Notes under the pieces: model-generated
Database searches by the model: none
Told to the model about the DNA's origin: nothing
Seen by the model: the letters and a program-made list of their open reading frames with translations, nothing else
Shown here: positions 33,001 to 43,726 of the stretch, piece after piece
Layout: every line of letters starts with the position of its first letter
Numbering within the stretch: position 1 is the stretch's first letter
Program-made: the position numbers and the translations under genes
Assembly (NCBI GenBank): GCA_009809945.1
Contig: WTPW01000710.1
Coordinates: 191,124-255,123 of the forward strand
Direction of reading: 5' to 3'
From: Gigaspora margarita
Lineage: Eukaryota > Glomeromycota > Glomeromycetes > Diversisporales > Gigasporaceae
Length of the DNA: 64,000 nt

Positions 33001-34530
33001 CTAGATAAATGTTAAAGATATTTGCATGTATAATAAACTTGCAGTTGACTTGAAGATTGAGCAAATTATTTTGTTTAAACCGGAAGTAGCAGTTTTCTTT
33101 TTTGGTGTTGTTCTTCTTAGATCACAACCTGAACAGGGTTTGAGTTGTTAGGAGGTTGGATCTGGCAAAACATAATGCCTTGCTAAAAGTAATATTGTTT
33201 TGGAGTTAAAACCCCGTCCTATTTCTCTACTAGTACTTATAATCCATCCTATGGATTAAGAGGATCCAGTCCGGTATAGTGAATAGGTTGGGAATGACAA
33301 ATTCGGTACTTGGGTTGATATATAATATAATTGTGTCATGTACCCATTGTAGCTATTTTGGTATACGTTCTCTGAAAATTTTTTTGATATTATGGTTTAA
33401 TTCTGTTCAAGGTAGGAGTTTGTTGCATTTGAAGTTTACAAATTGTTCTATACAAAAGATAGAGTGAGTATTTAGTTTTTGTTTAAGTAGGGCACATTTC
33501 AGATTTTCTGCAATGAATTTATTGATCAAAGTGCCTTTTAGTGGTCATAGGAGGGGCCATGTGAGAAGAGGGCATGAGAATTGGATATAAATTGAGAGTG
33601 CAGAGGATGGCTTGACAGGTGTGGGTGTTGAGTTGGGTAAGAGGATATACTGCAGGTTCTGCAAGTATCGAGATATTTGTTTCTGCGGCATCTTGTAGTT
33701 GTTAAAGCTATAGTTTAAGGAATGAGTTTGGAAAATGTGGGTGATTAAGTCCTTTTAACAGAATGACGGTAAGAGTTGATTGTTGAGCTTGCGAGACATT
33801 GGTGAGAGCATAAATATCAGAGCAAAACAAGAATAAGTTAGGGACCCCTCTAGCTAATCTTGCTTTGTGTCTGACTAGATTTAGACATGTTCTGTTTAGT
33901 GTATTTATTTGGATGGATTTAGGTAGGAGGAGTAGAATCGGTATTGCATACGAGGAATTATGACACAATTGATAATGTAGATGGCTTGTTTTTCAGTTAT
34001 TTTTGAGAATTGTAGTTTTTTATATTGGTCAACATCTTAGCCATGATCAATTTCTGAATATATTTTTGCGATTTGTTAGTCGTAAACCAAGTGCCAAGGT
34101 ATTTTAGTGGTTTGTCTTTTCTTAGGGCCTTGATTTTGATATTGTCGAATTTTATAGAGGGGTTTCTTGCAGCTGTATTTGTTAATAAGAAGGATTTAGT
34201 AGGGTTAACTCTAATGTTGTTGTATTTGTAAAATATAGTGGCTATGTTTAGAATTTGAATATGAGTAGTTTTGTCAGGAACTACCCAAAGTGAATCATCC
34301 ATATAAGCCATGATCGAGGTTTGGATAGTTTTTGAAGGAGTTGTAGATATTGTGCCTGTGTATCCCTGGTAAAGTTTGTGTATGGTTGAGATTAATGGAT
34401 CATAATATATTTTTCAAAGGAGAGAGAAAAAGGGTTCTTCTTGGTCGATTCTGTCTAGGATTGCGTATTCGTCTATGAGGCCATGGTCTGTGATAACATA
34501 GTTTTTTCTGTATAAGAGAAGGTATCATCG
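33000..34530 (-). pseudogene. LINE 1 reverse transcriptase, palm/thumb and connection
   Basis: 34311-33997 begins with the catalytic YxDD box in context MAYMDDSLWV and continues RVNPTKSFLL and LKYLGTWFTT, the usual order after motif C. Upstream (34530-34440), HGLIDEYAILDRIDQEEPFF is readable in another frame, matching NGIDQDE in LINE 3. 33968-33708 gives the connection with LVRHKARLARGVPN, equivalent to VAKHKARLAKNTPN of LINE 2. In-frame stops and shifts lie between these blocks. Confidence 0.75.
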
Positions 34531-34534
34531 GGAA

Positions 34535-36352
34535 ATTTTTTATGTAGATTCATATCGATATATAACAATTAATCGATATATATCAATTAAAAATTAACGA
34601 TTTATATCAATAAACTAGTTTTATACCGATATGTATCTATAATCGATATACAGCGTAAATAAAATATAAATCGCTATATATCTATAATCGATTTTAATCA
34701 TACTTATTGAAACGATATATAACGATTAATGGATATTAATCGCTATAATAGATCGTTAACGATTTTAATTTTTTTTTATTTATTTTATTTATTTATTTAT
34801 TTTTTTTATTTATTTTCGCACAGTTGCGCATCCACGTGCATCATATAAAAATAATGATCTTTGATAATTATTTTTTTTATTTTTTTTATCTGTTTGTTTT
34901 TTTTTTGTCTTCGCTTCTCTTCTCTTCGCTTCTCTTCACATCTCTTCACATCTCTTCGCATCTCTTCACCAGTTTTTTTTTATTTATTTTTATTTTTTTT
35001 TNNNNNNNNNNNNNNNNNNNNNNNNNNNNNNNNNNNNNNNNNNNNNNNNNNNNNNNNNNNNNNNNNNNNNNNNNNNNNNNNNNNNNNNNNNNNNNNNNNN
35101 NNNNNNNNNNNNNNNNNNNNNNNNNNNNNNNNNNNNNNNNNNNNNNNNNNNNNNNNNNNNNNNNNNNNNNNNNNNNNNNNNNNNNNNNNNNNNNNNNNNN
35201 NNNNNNNNNNNNNNNNNNNNNNNNNNNNNNNNNNNNNNNNNNNNNNNNNNNNNNNNNNNNNNNNNNNNNNNNNNNNNNNNNNNNNNNNNNNNNNNNNNNN
35301 NNNNNNNNNNNNNNNNNNNNNNNNNNNNNNNNNNNNNNNNNNNNNNNNNNNNNNNNNNNNNNNNNNNNNNNNNNNNNNNNNNNNNNNNNNNNNNNNNNNN
35401 NNNNNNNNNNNNNNNNNNNNNNNNNNNNNNNNNNNNNNNNNNNNNNNNNNNNNNNNNNNNNNNNNNNNNNNNNNNNNNNNNNNNNNNNNNNNNNNNNNNN
35501 NNNNNNNNNNNNNNNNNNNNNNNNNNNNNNNNNNNNNNNNNNNNNNNNNNNNNNNNNNNNNNNNNNNNNNNNNNNNNNNNNNNNNNNNNNNNNNNNNNNN
35601 NNNNNNNNNNNNNNNNNNNNNNNNNNNNNNNNNNNNNNNNNNNNNNNNNNNNNNNNNNNNNNNNNNNNNNNNNNNNNNNNNNNNNNNNNNNNNNNNNNNN
35701 NNNNNNNNNNNNNNNNNNNNNNNNNNNNNNNNNNNNNNNNNNNNNNNNNNNNNNNNNNNNNNNNNNNNNNNNNNNNNNNNNNNNNNNNNNNNNNNNNNNN
35801 NNNNNNNNNNNNNNNNNNNNNNNNNNNNNNNNNNNNNNNNNNNNNNNNNNNNNNNNNNNNNNNNNNNNNNNNNNNNNNNNNNNNNNNNNNNNNNNNNNNN
35901 NNNNNNNNNNNNNNNNNNNNNNNNNNNNNNNNNNNNNNNNNNNNNNNNNNNNNNNNNNNNNNNNNNNNNNNNNNNNNNNNNNNNNNNNNNNNNNNNNGAA
36001 TATATATTAATATATAATAAAATATATAATATTGAGTAAAAATATATATTTAATTTAAAATATAATGTATAATAATAATAAATAAAAAATATAAAATTTT
36101 ATATTAAATTGCGAAAACTTGTGAAAACCTGTAAAATGTTTAAAAATTTGCAAAAAGCATGATTATGTGAATATAATAATTATTAATTGATATCATATTC
36201 GATATATATCGATTAACCGGTATTCAATATATATCGATTAACCGGATATATATCGATTACTATCACTATCGATAATAATCGATAGGGGTATTGAGTATCG
36301 ATATATATCTTATCGGTTAGTAATCGATATATATCTATATATAAAATTTGCC
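34535..36352. mobile_element. Satellite-bearing element inserted in the LINE 1 RT (contains gap)
   Basis: Ends ATCATCGGGAAATTTT (left) and ATCATCGGCAAATTTT (right, inverted) are followed by ATCGATATATA-type satellite on both sides (34545-34760, 36190-36345). This is the same family as 9027-11691. The interior has T-rich simple sequence, TCTTCGCTTCTC/TCTTCACATCTC units at 34908-34968, and a 996-bp gap. The LINE RT frame breaks at 36352 and resumes near 34530. Confidence 0.65.
35002..35997. other. Assembly gap (996 N)
   Basis: Unsequenced. It falls inside the satellite-bearing element next to T-rich simple sequence; the two long ORFs that seem to cross it are artefacts of reading N as codons. 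Confidence 1.
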
Positions 36353-37320
36353 GATGATATTAGGAGTTCAATAAGACTAGGAGGTATTTTTATTCTTTCA
36401 AGGACTTTCTTTAAGGCCAGAATATGGACTGTGTCAAAAGCTTTTAATATATCCTGAACAAGAATCCAGATTTCTTTTTGGTTAGTAATTGCACCTTCAA
36501 GCATATAGTTTAGTTGTGTGATAGGTTGTAGTGTAGATTGGTGAGAGAAGGTGGCAAAGTTGTAAGATGAAAGGATTTCATATTGCACCAGTATTGTTGT
36601 GAGTCTTGAGTTTAGTATTTTTGTAAAAATTTTTCATGTATAGTTGATTAGCATAATGGGGGGTGTAATAGTAAGGTTGTAATAGTATTGTTTTTTCTTA
36701 GGAATAGGCTATATGTTGGACTTTAGCTATTGGTCTGGTACTACACCAAGTTCAAGACAGAAGTTGCAAATCATAAGGATGTGTGTGTGAGCAGGACCCC
36801 GAAATATACATAGATAGGTCAGGTATGAGTTTGCTTATTTTTGAGGTTTTTATGCAGATCTTTTCTATTTATAGTAATTTTTTGCTTATTTTTGAAGTTT
36901 TTTCTGCAGATCTTTCCTTTTTTAGTAACTCTACAATTAACCTGACCTATCTATGTATATTTCGGGGTCCTGTGTGAGCTAAGGTAGGTAGGTGTTTCAA
37001 GACTTTGTTAGAAATACTATTAGGTCCTGTGGCTTTGTTGATTGGGACGAGGTTAATGGTGTTTTGAAGCTCGGCTAAGGTGATATGTGAGAGGGTTGAA
37101 CTGTAGATTTCACTATCGATCTTATCCATAGGTTTGTAGACTTCCGCCCATTCTTCTTTATAAGTGGGGTTTTGGAGGTTTCTCTTGTCAAGAATGTGAA
37201 ATGTGATCTGATATAGTCTTTTATTTCATTTTTTTGTGTAAGGACTTTGTCAGGTAATATGATTTTGTCAGTTCTGACAGGGTCTACCTGCTGACAGAGT
37301 AAGCTATCAATCATTCAGCT
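36353..37320 (-). pseudogene. LINE 1 reverse transcriptase, fingers and motif A
   Basis: 37314-36980 carries the linker and the start of RT, reading INKATGPNSISNKVLKHL, the conserved PGP/TGP-S box. The frame is cut by the MITE at 36793-36971. 36790-36353 continues with FCLELGVVPDQ and PIPKKKQYYY, then ILVQDILKAFDTV (motif A with its Asp kept) and KIPPSLIELLISS. The 60-, 79- and 92-codon frames listed for this area are fragments of this one protein. Confidence 0.8.
36793..36971. mobile_element. 179-bp hAT MITE inside the LINE 1 RT, copy 1
   Basis: The first and last ~32 bp are inverted repeats without visible mismatch, starting AGGACCCCGAAATATACATA. The exact 8-bp duplication GTGTGAGC is at 36785-36792 and 36972-36979. 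The undecayed ends make it one of the youngest insertions in the window. A 170-bp copy lies at 42785-42954. Confidence 0.93.
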
Positions 37321-38980
37321 TGTATTATTTTGCATATCCTAACAATAGCGATTGATAAAGAATTCAATCTTGCTATTTTGTTCTTGCTTGGCTTTTAAAT
37401 TGTGTGCTAGCCAAATTGTTTGTTTAGTATGTTTTAACAGGTTGATTAGAGCTTGTTGTGGGTTGTCAACTTCGATTTGTGTGAGGGGTGAGATAGTAAT
37501 TCTAAGATTGTGGTAATTTTTTGTATGATTTGGTTTATAGCGTCGAGTAAAAGGGTTTTGTAAATAGTTAGCTCCTGTAATAATTTGTTTGTTAGTTTGA
37601 ATGCTGAATGGAGCTTCGTCGCTTTAAGTGAGAGGAATGAAAGGTTTTCGGTGAGCTGTAGATAAAGGGATATGTTTATTATAATTCTTTTTAATTTGGC
37701 GGCCCAAAAGTTCCATGTTTTGTTGAGCTGTATTGGTTTCCATAGTGTTAGTTAAGGTTGGTGTTTGCTTAAGAAATCATTAGTAGTGTTTGAGAAATTT
37801 TCTCAGTTTTCTTTAGTCATCTTTGCATAATAGTAAATTTTCATTTTTTTTTTTGTTGCGAGAGTTGTTAGATGGGGATAGGTTAGTGTACCAGACAGTA
37901 GATAAAATTTTATGATCGCAATTTGTAATGTGAGTGGAGTCCACTAAGCTAGTGGGTCAAGATTAAAGAGAATATCTGTGGTACACCAGATGTCATCGAT
38001 CTGACTACTGGTTGAGGGGCCTGTTCAATTTGATTCAATTTGATTTGATCAAATATTTGATCTCAAATCAAATTCAAATACAGAAATTTCAAATCAAATC
38101 AAATTCAAATTGACAAAATATTCGATTCGATTTGAAAATATTTAATAAAAATTACAAATAAATTTGATTTGATTTGATTTGATCAAATCAAATTCAAATC
38201 AAGAGCTTATTCGATTCGATCAAATTCAAATATGCCTAATATTCGATTTGATTCGACTTTGAGAAACTCTAATTGATATATTGTAGAAATCTATCAGGCT
38301 CATGGCATTGGCAGTATTTAAATTATTAAATAGGGGAAATTTTTTATCTCGTATTTGGTTTGCATTAAAATTTCCCATTATTATGTCATTCCAGTTTCTA
38401 TTTTTGCTTCAAGGAACTACTTGAAGATCTTTTCTTGCGTATATTTGTTGAGTTCCGAGTAGTTAGAGGAGAAGTAAGTTGAAATTACTCTAATTCTATT
38501 TTTTTGAGAAAAGAAGAAATCAATACAGATTGAAGTACCAGGCCAGGTTTGGATATTATAAATGTATGATTGTAGTAGGTGGCATACCATGATTGCTATA
38601 CCTAAACTGGCCTCACACTATATAGGGTTAGTGGGTGTGTGATTGGAGATATAGAAATAATAAAGTGGGTTAGTTAGGGTTAGTGTGCTAGATTCTTTAA
38701 GTTTTGTTTCTATAAGGCTTATGATGTGCATATTGTTTTTGGCGCAGTATTCAATCCAGTTTTGAGCTTTGGTAGTAGAGAAAAGTCCTCTTATATTGTG
38801 GGTTGTGATGTTAATACTGGTTAGGAAGTCAAAATTGTGATTCGAGAAAGGGTTATTGATTTCATCAGCTTGAGGTAAAGGGTTATCAATACTATTAATT
38901 GTTGTTACAGGTATAATGGTATAAATTGTTAGTGTATTTGTATGAGAAGGAGGCTCTCTATATATATTGGTTTTGCTCAT
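37321..38980 (-). pseudogene. LINE 1 APE-type endonuclease and linker
   Basis: 38980-38618 begins with the endonuclease fold: NITTHNIRGLF (Asn motif) and ISLIETKL (catalytic Glu). Further down the frame shifts but still reads RIRVISTYFSS, IIMGNFNAN (normally GDFN; the Asp codon appears changed to Asn) and, after the MITE at 38016-38270, SSQIDDIW, the SxIDxIW box. 37900-37321 is the basic linker to RT. Endonuclease cleavage starts target-primed reverse transcription in active LINEs; this copy is broken by shifts and the MITE. Confidence 0.78.
38016..38270. mobile_element. CAAATC-rich MITE, copy 2, in the LINE 1 endonuclease
   Basis: An interior of CAAATC/GATTTG repeats with ends GGGGCCTGTTCAATTTG and TAGAGTTTCTCAAAG (inverted), like the hAT MITE at 7328-7612. 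Flanks CTGGTTGA and CTAATTGA could be an 8-bp duplication with two transitions, so the boundaries carry a few bases of uncertainty. Confidence 0.65.
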
Positions 38981-41300
38981 GGAGAAGGTGTATAGTTGTC
39001 AAACATAATCCAGTTTGGTGCCAGGAGATCTGGTACTTAAATGAGTGACGTGAGAAAGCTACAAAAATGGAATTGTTACAAAGTGTATCTATTGTGGGTA
39101 TAATTTTCTCGTAACCTTTAATTGGTATTTGTATATGTTTACATTCTTCTATTTGTGCGATTGCGTTAGCTGCTTGGGCTGTATCGCTGGGCAAACTAGG
39201 TCTACTATCTATTTTATCAATGATTTCAATTCATGATTCATATATATAGTAGAAATAGTAGTGTTTACAGAGTTGTCTAGAGGTTTCTACTAGTATTTTT
39301 GTGAGATCTGATCAGAACTGTGATGTGCACTTTGTCTACCTTTGTGTGGTCTGTAGATAATAGAGGCAGTTCAGTCAGATTAGCGATCATGTAATATAGT
39401 GAGAAAAGCTAGCAGAACTTGTATTTGTCCTTTATCTCTTTGATAAATTCCTTTGCTAATTTATTATCAGTGATCAGGAAAGTATATTTCAGTTGTATTT
39501 TGATCTAAAAAGGGTCTGCAGGTGGACTTGCTTTTTGCTTGAAGAAGTTATTGAGGATGCACTTAAATAAGTAGTGTTCTCTTAATTGTCTGACCAGAGT
39601 ACGTAACTCAGATACATCCTTGGGATTACAAGAGAACAGATATTTAACTGCAGAGTTCAATACTTGTAAAGTACTTGGTAGTGTTTCTTTCTGTTCAGGA
39701 AGTTGAAAGTACTAGAAGGGAGTTCATCGAAGTTATAATATACTTTTAATTGTTAGCGATATTCCTTCAGGTACTTAAGTGCTACCCAATCAGTGATGAG
39801 GAATAAATCACGAATAGATAAGTATAAGTCTTCTATACTGGCTAGTAAAGGTTCAGTTGTCAGAATATCGAAGTAGTTGTCAGAAAGTTTTTCGAATTTG
39901 TATATTCTGCACAGGGCTATTACCATATCTCTGGTATGTCTTCTGTTAGTTATAGGAAGTGAGTGTGGTAGTGCAGTTAATAGGTCAAAATCTATAGCTT
40001 GAGGGTGTTCTGAGAGAGGCAATAAGATTTCATCATAAGCTGCAAAGAGCTCTGTATATGTTTGTTCAAATGTAAGCTTGGTTTTAATCTTTGCCAAGTT
40101 AATATAGTGGTATATGTATTGTGTACATTCATGGGGTCTGATCGTATAGAAGTCGAGGTTACATATATAGTCTAGTGCAAGTTTGGTTTTCAACTTTTCA
40201 TAAATTTGTTGTTTATTCGTTTTGTTGACAAATTTCATGTTATTGTGATGATGGAACTTTTCTAGTGCCATTTCATATAGGTTTCAAATTTTATTTGGTG
40301 CAAGGGGGCCATACTTTTATCTCTTGTGAATGATTTGAAGAAAGCAGTGTCCCTATATTCTAGTTTCTGCTTGATTGCTAGAGGAATATTGTAATGCGTG
40401 AGAGTTGTCCATAGTTTGTGTAGCAAGAATTTCTGTAGTTTTTCCCATGAATTGAAGGCTTCTATGATAGTTTCATAATTCCATTCTTCAGTATTAAAGG
40501 TTGACTGTCATCGGCTTGCCATAATTTTTAGGGTTGCTGTTAGCCATTCAGTAGTAGTTCTTTATTAGTAGTGTGTGCTTGACTATATAATTTCCATGAT
40601 GTAAATATGTTATTTTTGATTGTAGCATTCGACTCAGTTTCCATGGCATTAGAAAAGATTGGATAGTTTTGTGTTAGCTCAGAGTATGTTTGGTGGTCCA
40701 AAAAGAGATCAGCCCAGGGTTCAGACTAGTCCGAAGTTTAGCCAAGATCGGTAAGGAGCGGTTGTTAGTCAGCATATCTGTACTGTTCATATTGGTTAAT
40801 GTGGGTTCTGGGATATAGGTTATTGTGATTGACTAATCAGAGATGTCCATATTAGTTGGTGCAGGTTCTGGGATAGGGGCCCATATGATCGATAAATTTC
40901 TCATAGTTGTTGTTTTGTTTTGAAATATTCCTACAGTTGTTGTTGTGAATTGGTATAGTAATGTTATTGACGAATCTGACAGTAGTGGACTGAGATCTCC
41001 ACTTTGGGTTAAATTTCTAGTGCTAGTAGTGGTTCAGTGAGGTTATGTGATGACTAAGGTTGTGTTTTAGCTTTTTGGCGACATGGTTTTTGGGGTATCT
41101 AGCGATTCTAGTATACTAGTTTGAATGGCTTCTAAGGGAGTTGTTTAAATGTTTTCTATATATCTCGTTGTAGGAAGTTGGCCAGACACCATTGAGAGAA
41201 AGAATTTTGAGAACACACAGGGTGTGGAGAATAAACTATCACCCTTTCTTTTAATTATAGTGGTCTAGTGCAGTATGAAACTGGCTACTACTATTATATT
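38958..41300 (-). pseudogene. LINE 1 ORF1 region, product not recognised
   Basis: The clearest piece is a 172-codon frame (40271-39753) beginning MALEKFHHHNNMKFVNK, rich in Lys, Ile and Leu, with no zinc knuckle or RRM visible. A second piece (39194-38958) contains IPIKGYEKIIPTIDTLC. Position upstream of the endonuclease makes this the ORF1 side of the LINE, which in other LINEs encodes an RNA-binding chaperone; that role here is only inferred. Stops and shifts break the region. Confidence 0.5.
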
Positions 41301-41538
41301 TATGATACTAAGTTAGACCCCAAGGCCTATAATTAATGACTGAGTTTAATTTCTATATGTTTTGTTGCTTTGTTCCCTAGTTCTTTTTTTGGTTTAGTGA
41401 TCTATGGGTAAGAATTTTCTAAATCATCAAAAATTTTATTTAATGAATAGTTTATATAATTTTTAGATTTATATCTTATTTATTTAGCTCAATATAAAAT
41501 TTTAAAAAGTGTCCATAATAATATGGTAGGCCACTGTA

Positions 41539-41912
41539 TATTTGATCCATATAGTTGACCAGATACTAATTTTATGAAGTGTTTGGCCTATTTGAGCATG
41601 TGTTGTAGCTAGAGTGTAATTGGTCTGGAAGTCCGCAAAGACAACTATAAGTGAACACTGTGCATCGATGGGGCTTGGTACAAGTCAGGTATATTTAGAT
41701 TTATTTAAATATATATCTAAGTTTTATTCTTATTATTAGATTTAAAAAATAAAATTTTTTTTAGTATTATAAAAAGTTTCTATTAAATCTAATAAAAATA
41801 AAGCAAAGTTTTATCTTCAATATTTAAAAAAAAATTAAAATTTTATTTAATTAAATTGTACTTATATTAACTTTTTAATATATTTATAATATTTTATTAG
41901 TATTTATACTTA
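41539..41912. other. No recognisable gene
   Basis: AT-rich spacer between the MITE A right end and the next MITE. Nothing can be supported. Confidence 0.5.
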
Positions 41913-42078
41913 GGGGCATGCCATTTATTATGTAATTTTTACCATGGATACATGGTCAGAGGTAGTGATCATGTCTATATATTATATTAATCATTCAGAA
42001 TTAGATAAAATAATCACACCATACATGGGTAGAGGTGGCTACTAAGTAAAAAATATTATGTAATAAATGGCACGCCCC
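41913..42078. mobile_element. 166-bp MITE with TTA target
   Basis: Ends GGGGCATGCCATTTATTATG and GGGGCGTGCCATTTATTACA (inverted) are flanked by TTA on both sides (41910-41912, 42079-42081). A TWA target and G-rich ends fit PIF/Harbinger. It is not the same sequence as the 148/150-bp family but is similar in size and target. Confidence 0.85.
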
Positions 42079-42250
42079 TTACTAATTTTGCTAATTAATA
42101 ATTGAGCTTATTACAAAAAATTTAAAAAAGTTTAAATAATATATATCATATATTTTAACTAATAATTTTTTTTTTTAAAGTGAGGTCTTGCTCAGTTTTT
42201 TATTATAATAAAGCTTATAAATTATATCAATTTCTATAAATAGTTACAAA

Positions 42251-42378
42251 CTTATACTATTAAAACCAAGACTTGGACTACTTTATTTACAACCAATACT
42301 TTGCTAAGTAGAGACTTATACTATTAAAACCAAGACTTGGACTACTTTATTTACAACCAATACTTTGCTAAGTAGAGA
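42251..42378. repeat. Exact 64-bp tandem duplication
   Basis: 42251-42314 and 42315-42378 are identical, starting CTTATACTATTAAAACCAAG and ending GCTAAGTAGAGA. No N separates them, so it could be a real recent duplication or a local assembly error. Confidence 0.9.
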
Positions 42379-42784
42379 TCAAGTCCCACTTAGTCTTCTT
42401 TTATTTACTATGTTGTTAATATATACTGGTAGCATTCCTAGTTTAATATATACTTGTGATTATTGTCCTATTTTTGACTGCACTATTATTTCCTTTTTAT
42501 CACTACCCAACTTGTTTCTCTCCTGTCCTGCTCTTTTTTTTTTCTTTCTGTTAGTTTATTTGCTTCTCTTATTTTTGTTTAGTTTATATAATTTCTCTGT
42601 TTCTTTGCTTTCATATTCTTGTGTATTATACTGTATCTATATATATTCTTTTATTCTTTTCATTATCTTATATGCTAGTATTATTGCCAAATTGTAATCT
42701 TTATACTTGCTTTTGTGAACTTTGTTAATCCTTTGAGTAGTTTTTTGCCAAACATTAGTATTATATTCCAGTATGTACCTATGT

Positions 42785-42954
42785 AGGACCCCGAAATATA
42801 TATAGATAGGTCAGGTATTAGTTTGCTTGTTTTTATACAGATCTTTTCTATTTTTAGTAATTTTTTGCTTATTTTTAATTTTTTTCTACAGTTCTTTCTA
42901 TTTTTAGTAATTTTATAATTAACCTGACCTATCTATATATATTTAAAAAGTCCT
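42785..42954. mobile_element. hAT MITE, copy 2 (170 bp)
   Basis: It starts AGGACCCCGAAATATATATA and ends with the inverted AGGACTTTTTAAATATATAT; the body closely matches the copy at 36793-36971. Flanks ACCTATGT and ACTTATAT agree at 6 of 8 bases. It is more decayed than copy 1. Confidence 0.8.
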
Positions 42955-43726
42955 ACTTATATTTTGATCTGCTTGTAAAAATATTCCTGTTAGCATATTT
43001 AAGTATTCTTGTATAGCTACTGGCCTCTTTATTAGGACTTTTGTTATAATCTCTCTTACAATTCTCTTAATTGTTGTTTTGGTTGCTTTATATTATAACA
43101 GTATATATTGGTTTTGTCTTTTGCTACACATTTTCCGCATTCAGCTATATTAAATTTTGGTTATTCAAGATTGTCCTTATTAGAAGTTCATCTAATAACT
43201 ACTTTAACTTGAATGCCTTAATCACAGAATATTTAGGATTTGTAGTATGGGTATTTGACCTTTTATTAAAGTTTAGGTATGTATAAAAGTTATCCCATCT
43301 TTTTTGTTGTTATCTTTTGTTGTTACATACTAGTGTTCTGTTCTGTAAGTGCTATTAGGCAGTATGTAAAGCATTTTGAATATTTTTTATAATGCATCTC
43401 ATTATGTACTAGATAGTATAATAGTTCTATTTGATTGTAAAGGTATCGTATCTGATATCTTTGAGTTTTATATCTGTAATAACAGTTTGCCTTTTACTAA
43501 TAAAGAACTATATAGTTTTTTTGTAGCTTATCTTATATCTGAATTTTTTTTAGCTGTTAGAGGTCTTAATTGTTCAAAATATAAGTATTCAAATATTCAT
43601 TTGGTTAATTTTGTTAATATTCAAATATTTATTCAAAAATTTTAAATATTCAAATATTCATTAAATATTCATTGAATATTAATATATATCAGATATCTAC
43701 TAGATAGCAAAAAATATACAATATTT

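Larger units (their letters stand above)
31553..41437 (-). mobile_element. Full-length non-LTR retrotransposon (LINE 1), decayed
   Basis: An exact 18-bp direct repeat ATTTAATGAATAGTTTAT (31535-31552, 41438-41455) flanks it, and the 3' end is a poly(A) run (T run after 31552). Minus-strand order is ORF1 region, APE-type endonuclease, reverse transcriptase, RNase H, CCHC-like zinc motif, C-terminal domain, 3' UTR. Three younger insertions add about 2.2 kb (34535-36352, 36793-36971, 38016-38270), leaving about 7.6 kb, a normal length for a two-ORF LINE. RT followed by RNase H fits the I/Tad side of the LINE tree; the exact clade needs a phylogeny. Stops and shifts throughout make it inactive. 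Confidence 0.88.
31340..41536. mobile_element. Mariner MITE A, copy 3, split by a LINE
   Basis: 31340-31534 and 41439-41536 are parts of one MITE A copy: TGCATAGAATTTTGCAAACT and AGATTTAATGAATAG on the left side of the LINE, then AAAAGTGTCCATAATAATAT and the terminal GGTAGGCCACTG with TA at 41537-41538. The left MITE end is not identifiable. This MITE predates the LINE insertion. Confidence 0.75.
42168..43557 (-). mobile_element. Truncated LINE copy, 3' part
   Basis: The T run at 42169-42177 followed by AAAGTGAGGTCTTGCTCAG is the same 3' end as the LINEs at 58560 (AAAGTGAGACCTTGCTC) and 31553. Minus-strand translation gives only scattered, unassigned pieces such as KRWDNFYTYLNF near 43290 and IKRPVAIQEYLNMLTG near 43010. 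The plus-strand 110-, 71- and 89-codon frames are antisense to it. Confidence 0.5.

Noticed and set aside
34824..36039. Two ORFs of more than 390 codons
   Set aside because: Almost entirely N bases read as X; the readable part is T-rich simple sequence.
42365..43645. 110-, 71- and 89-codon hydrophobic ORFs resembling membrane proteins
   Set aside because: Plus-strand antisense of T-rich LINE debris; the hydrophobicity comes from TTT/TTA codons.
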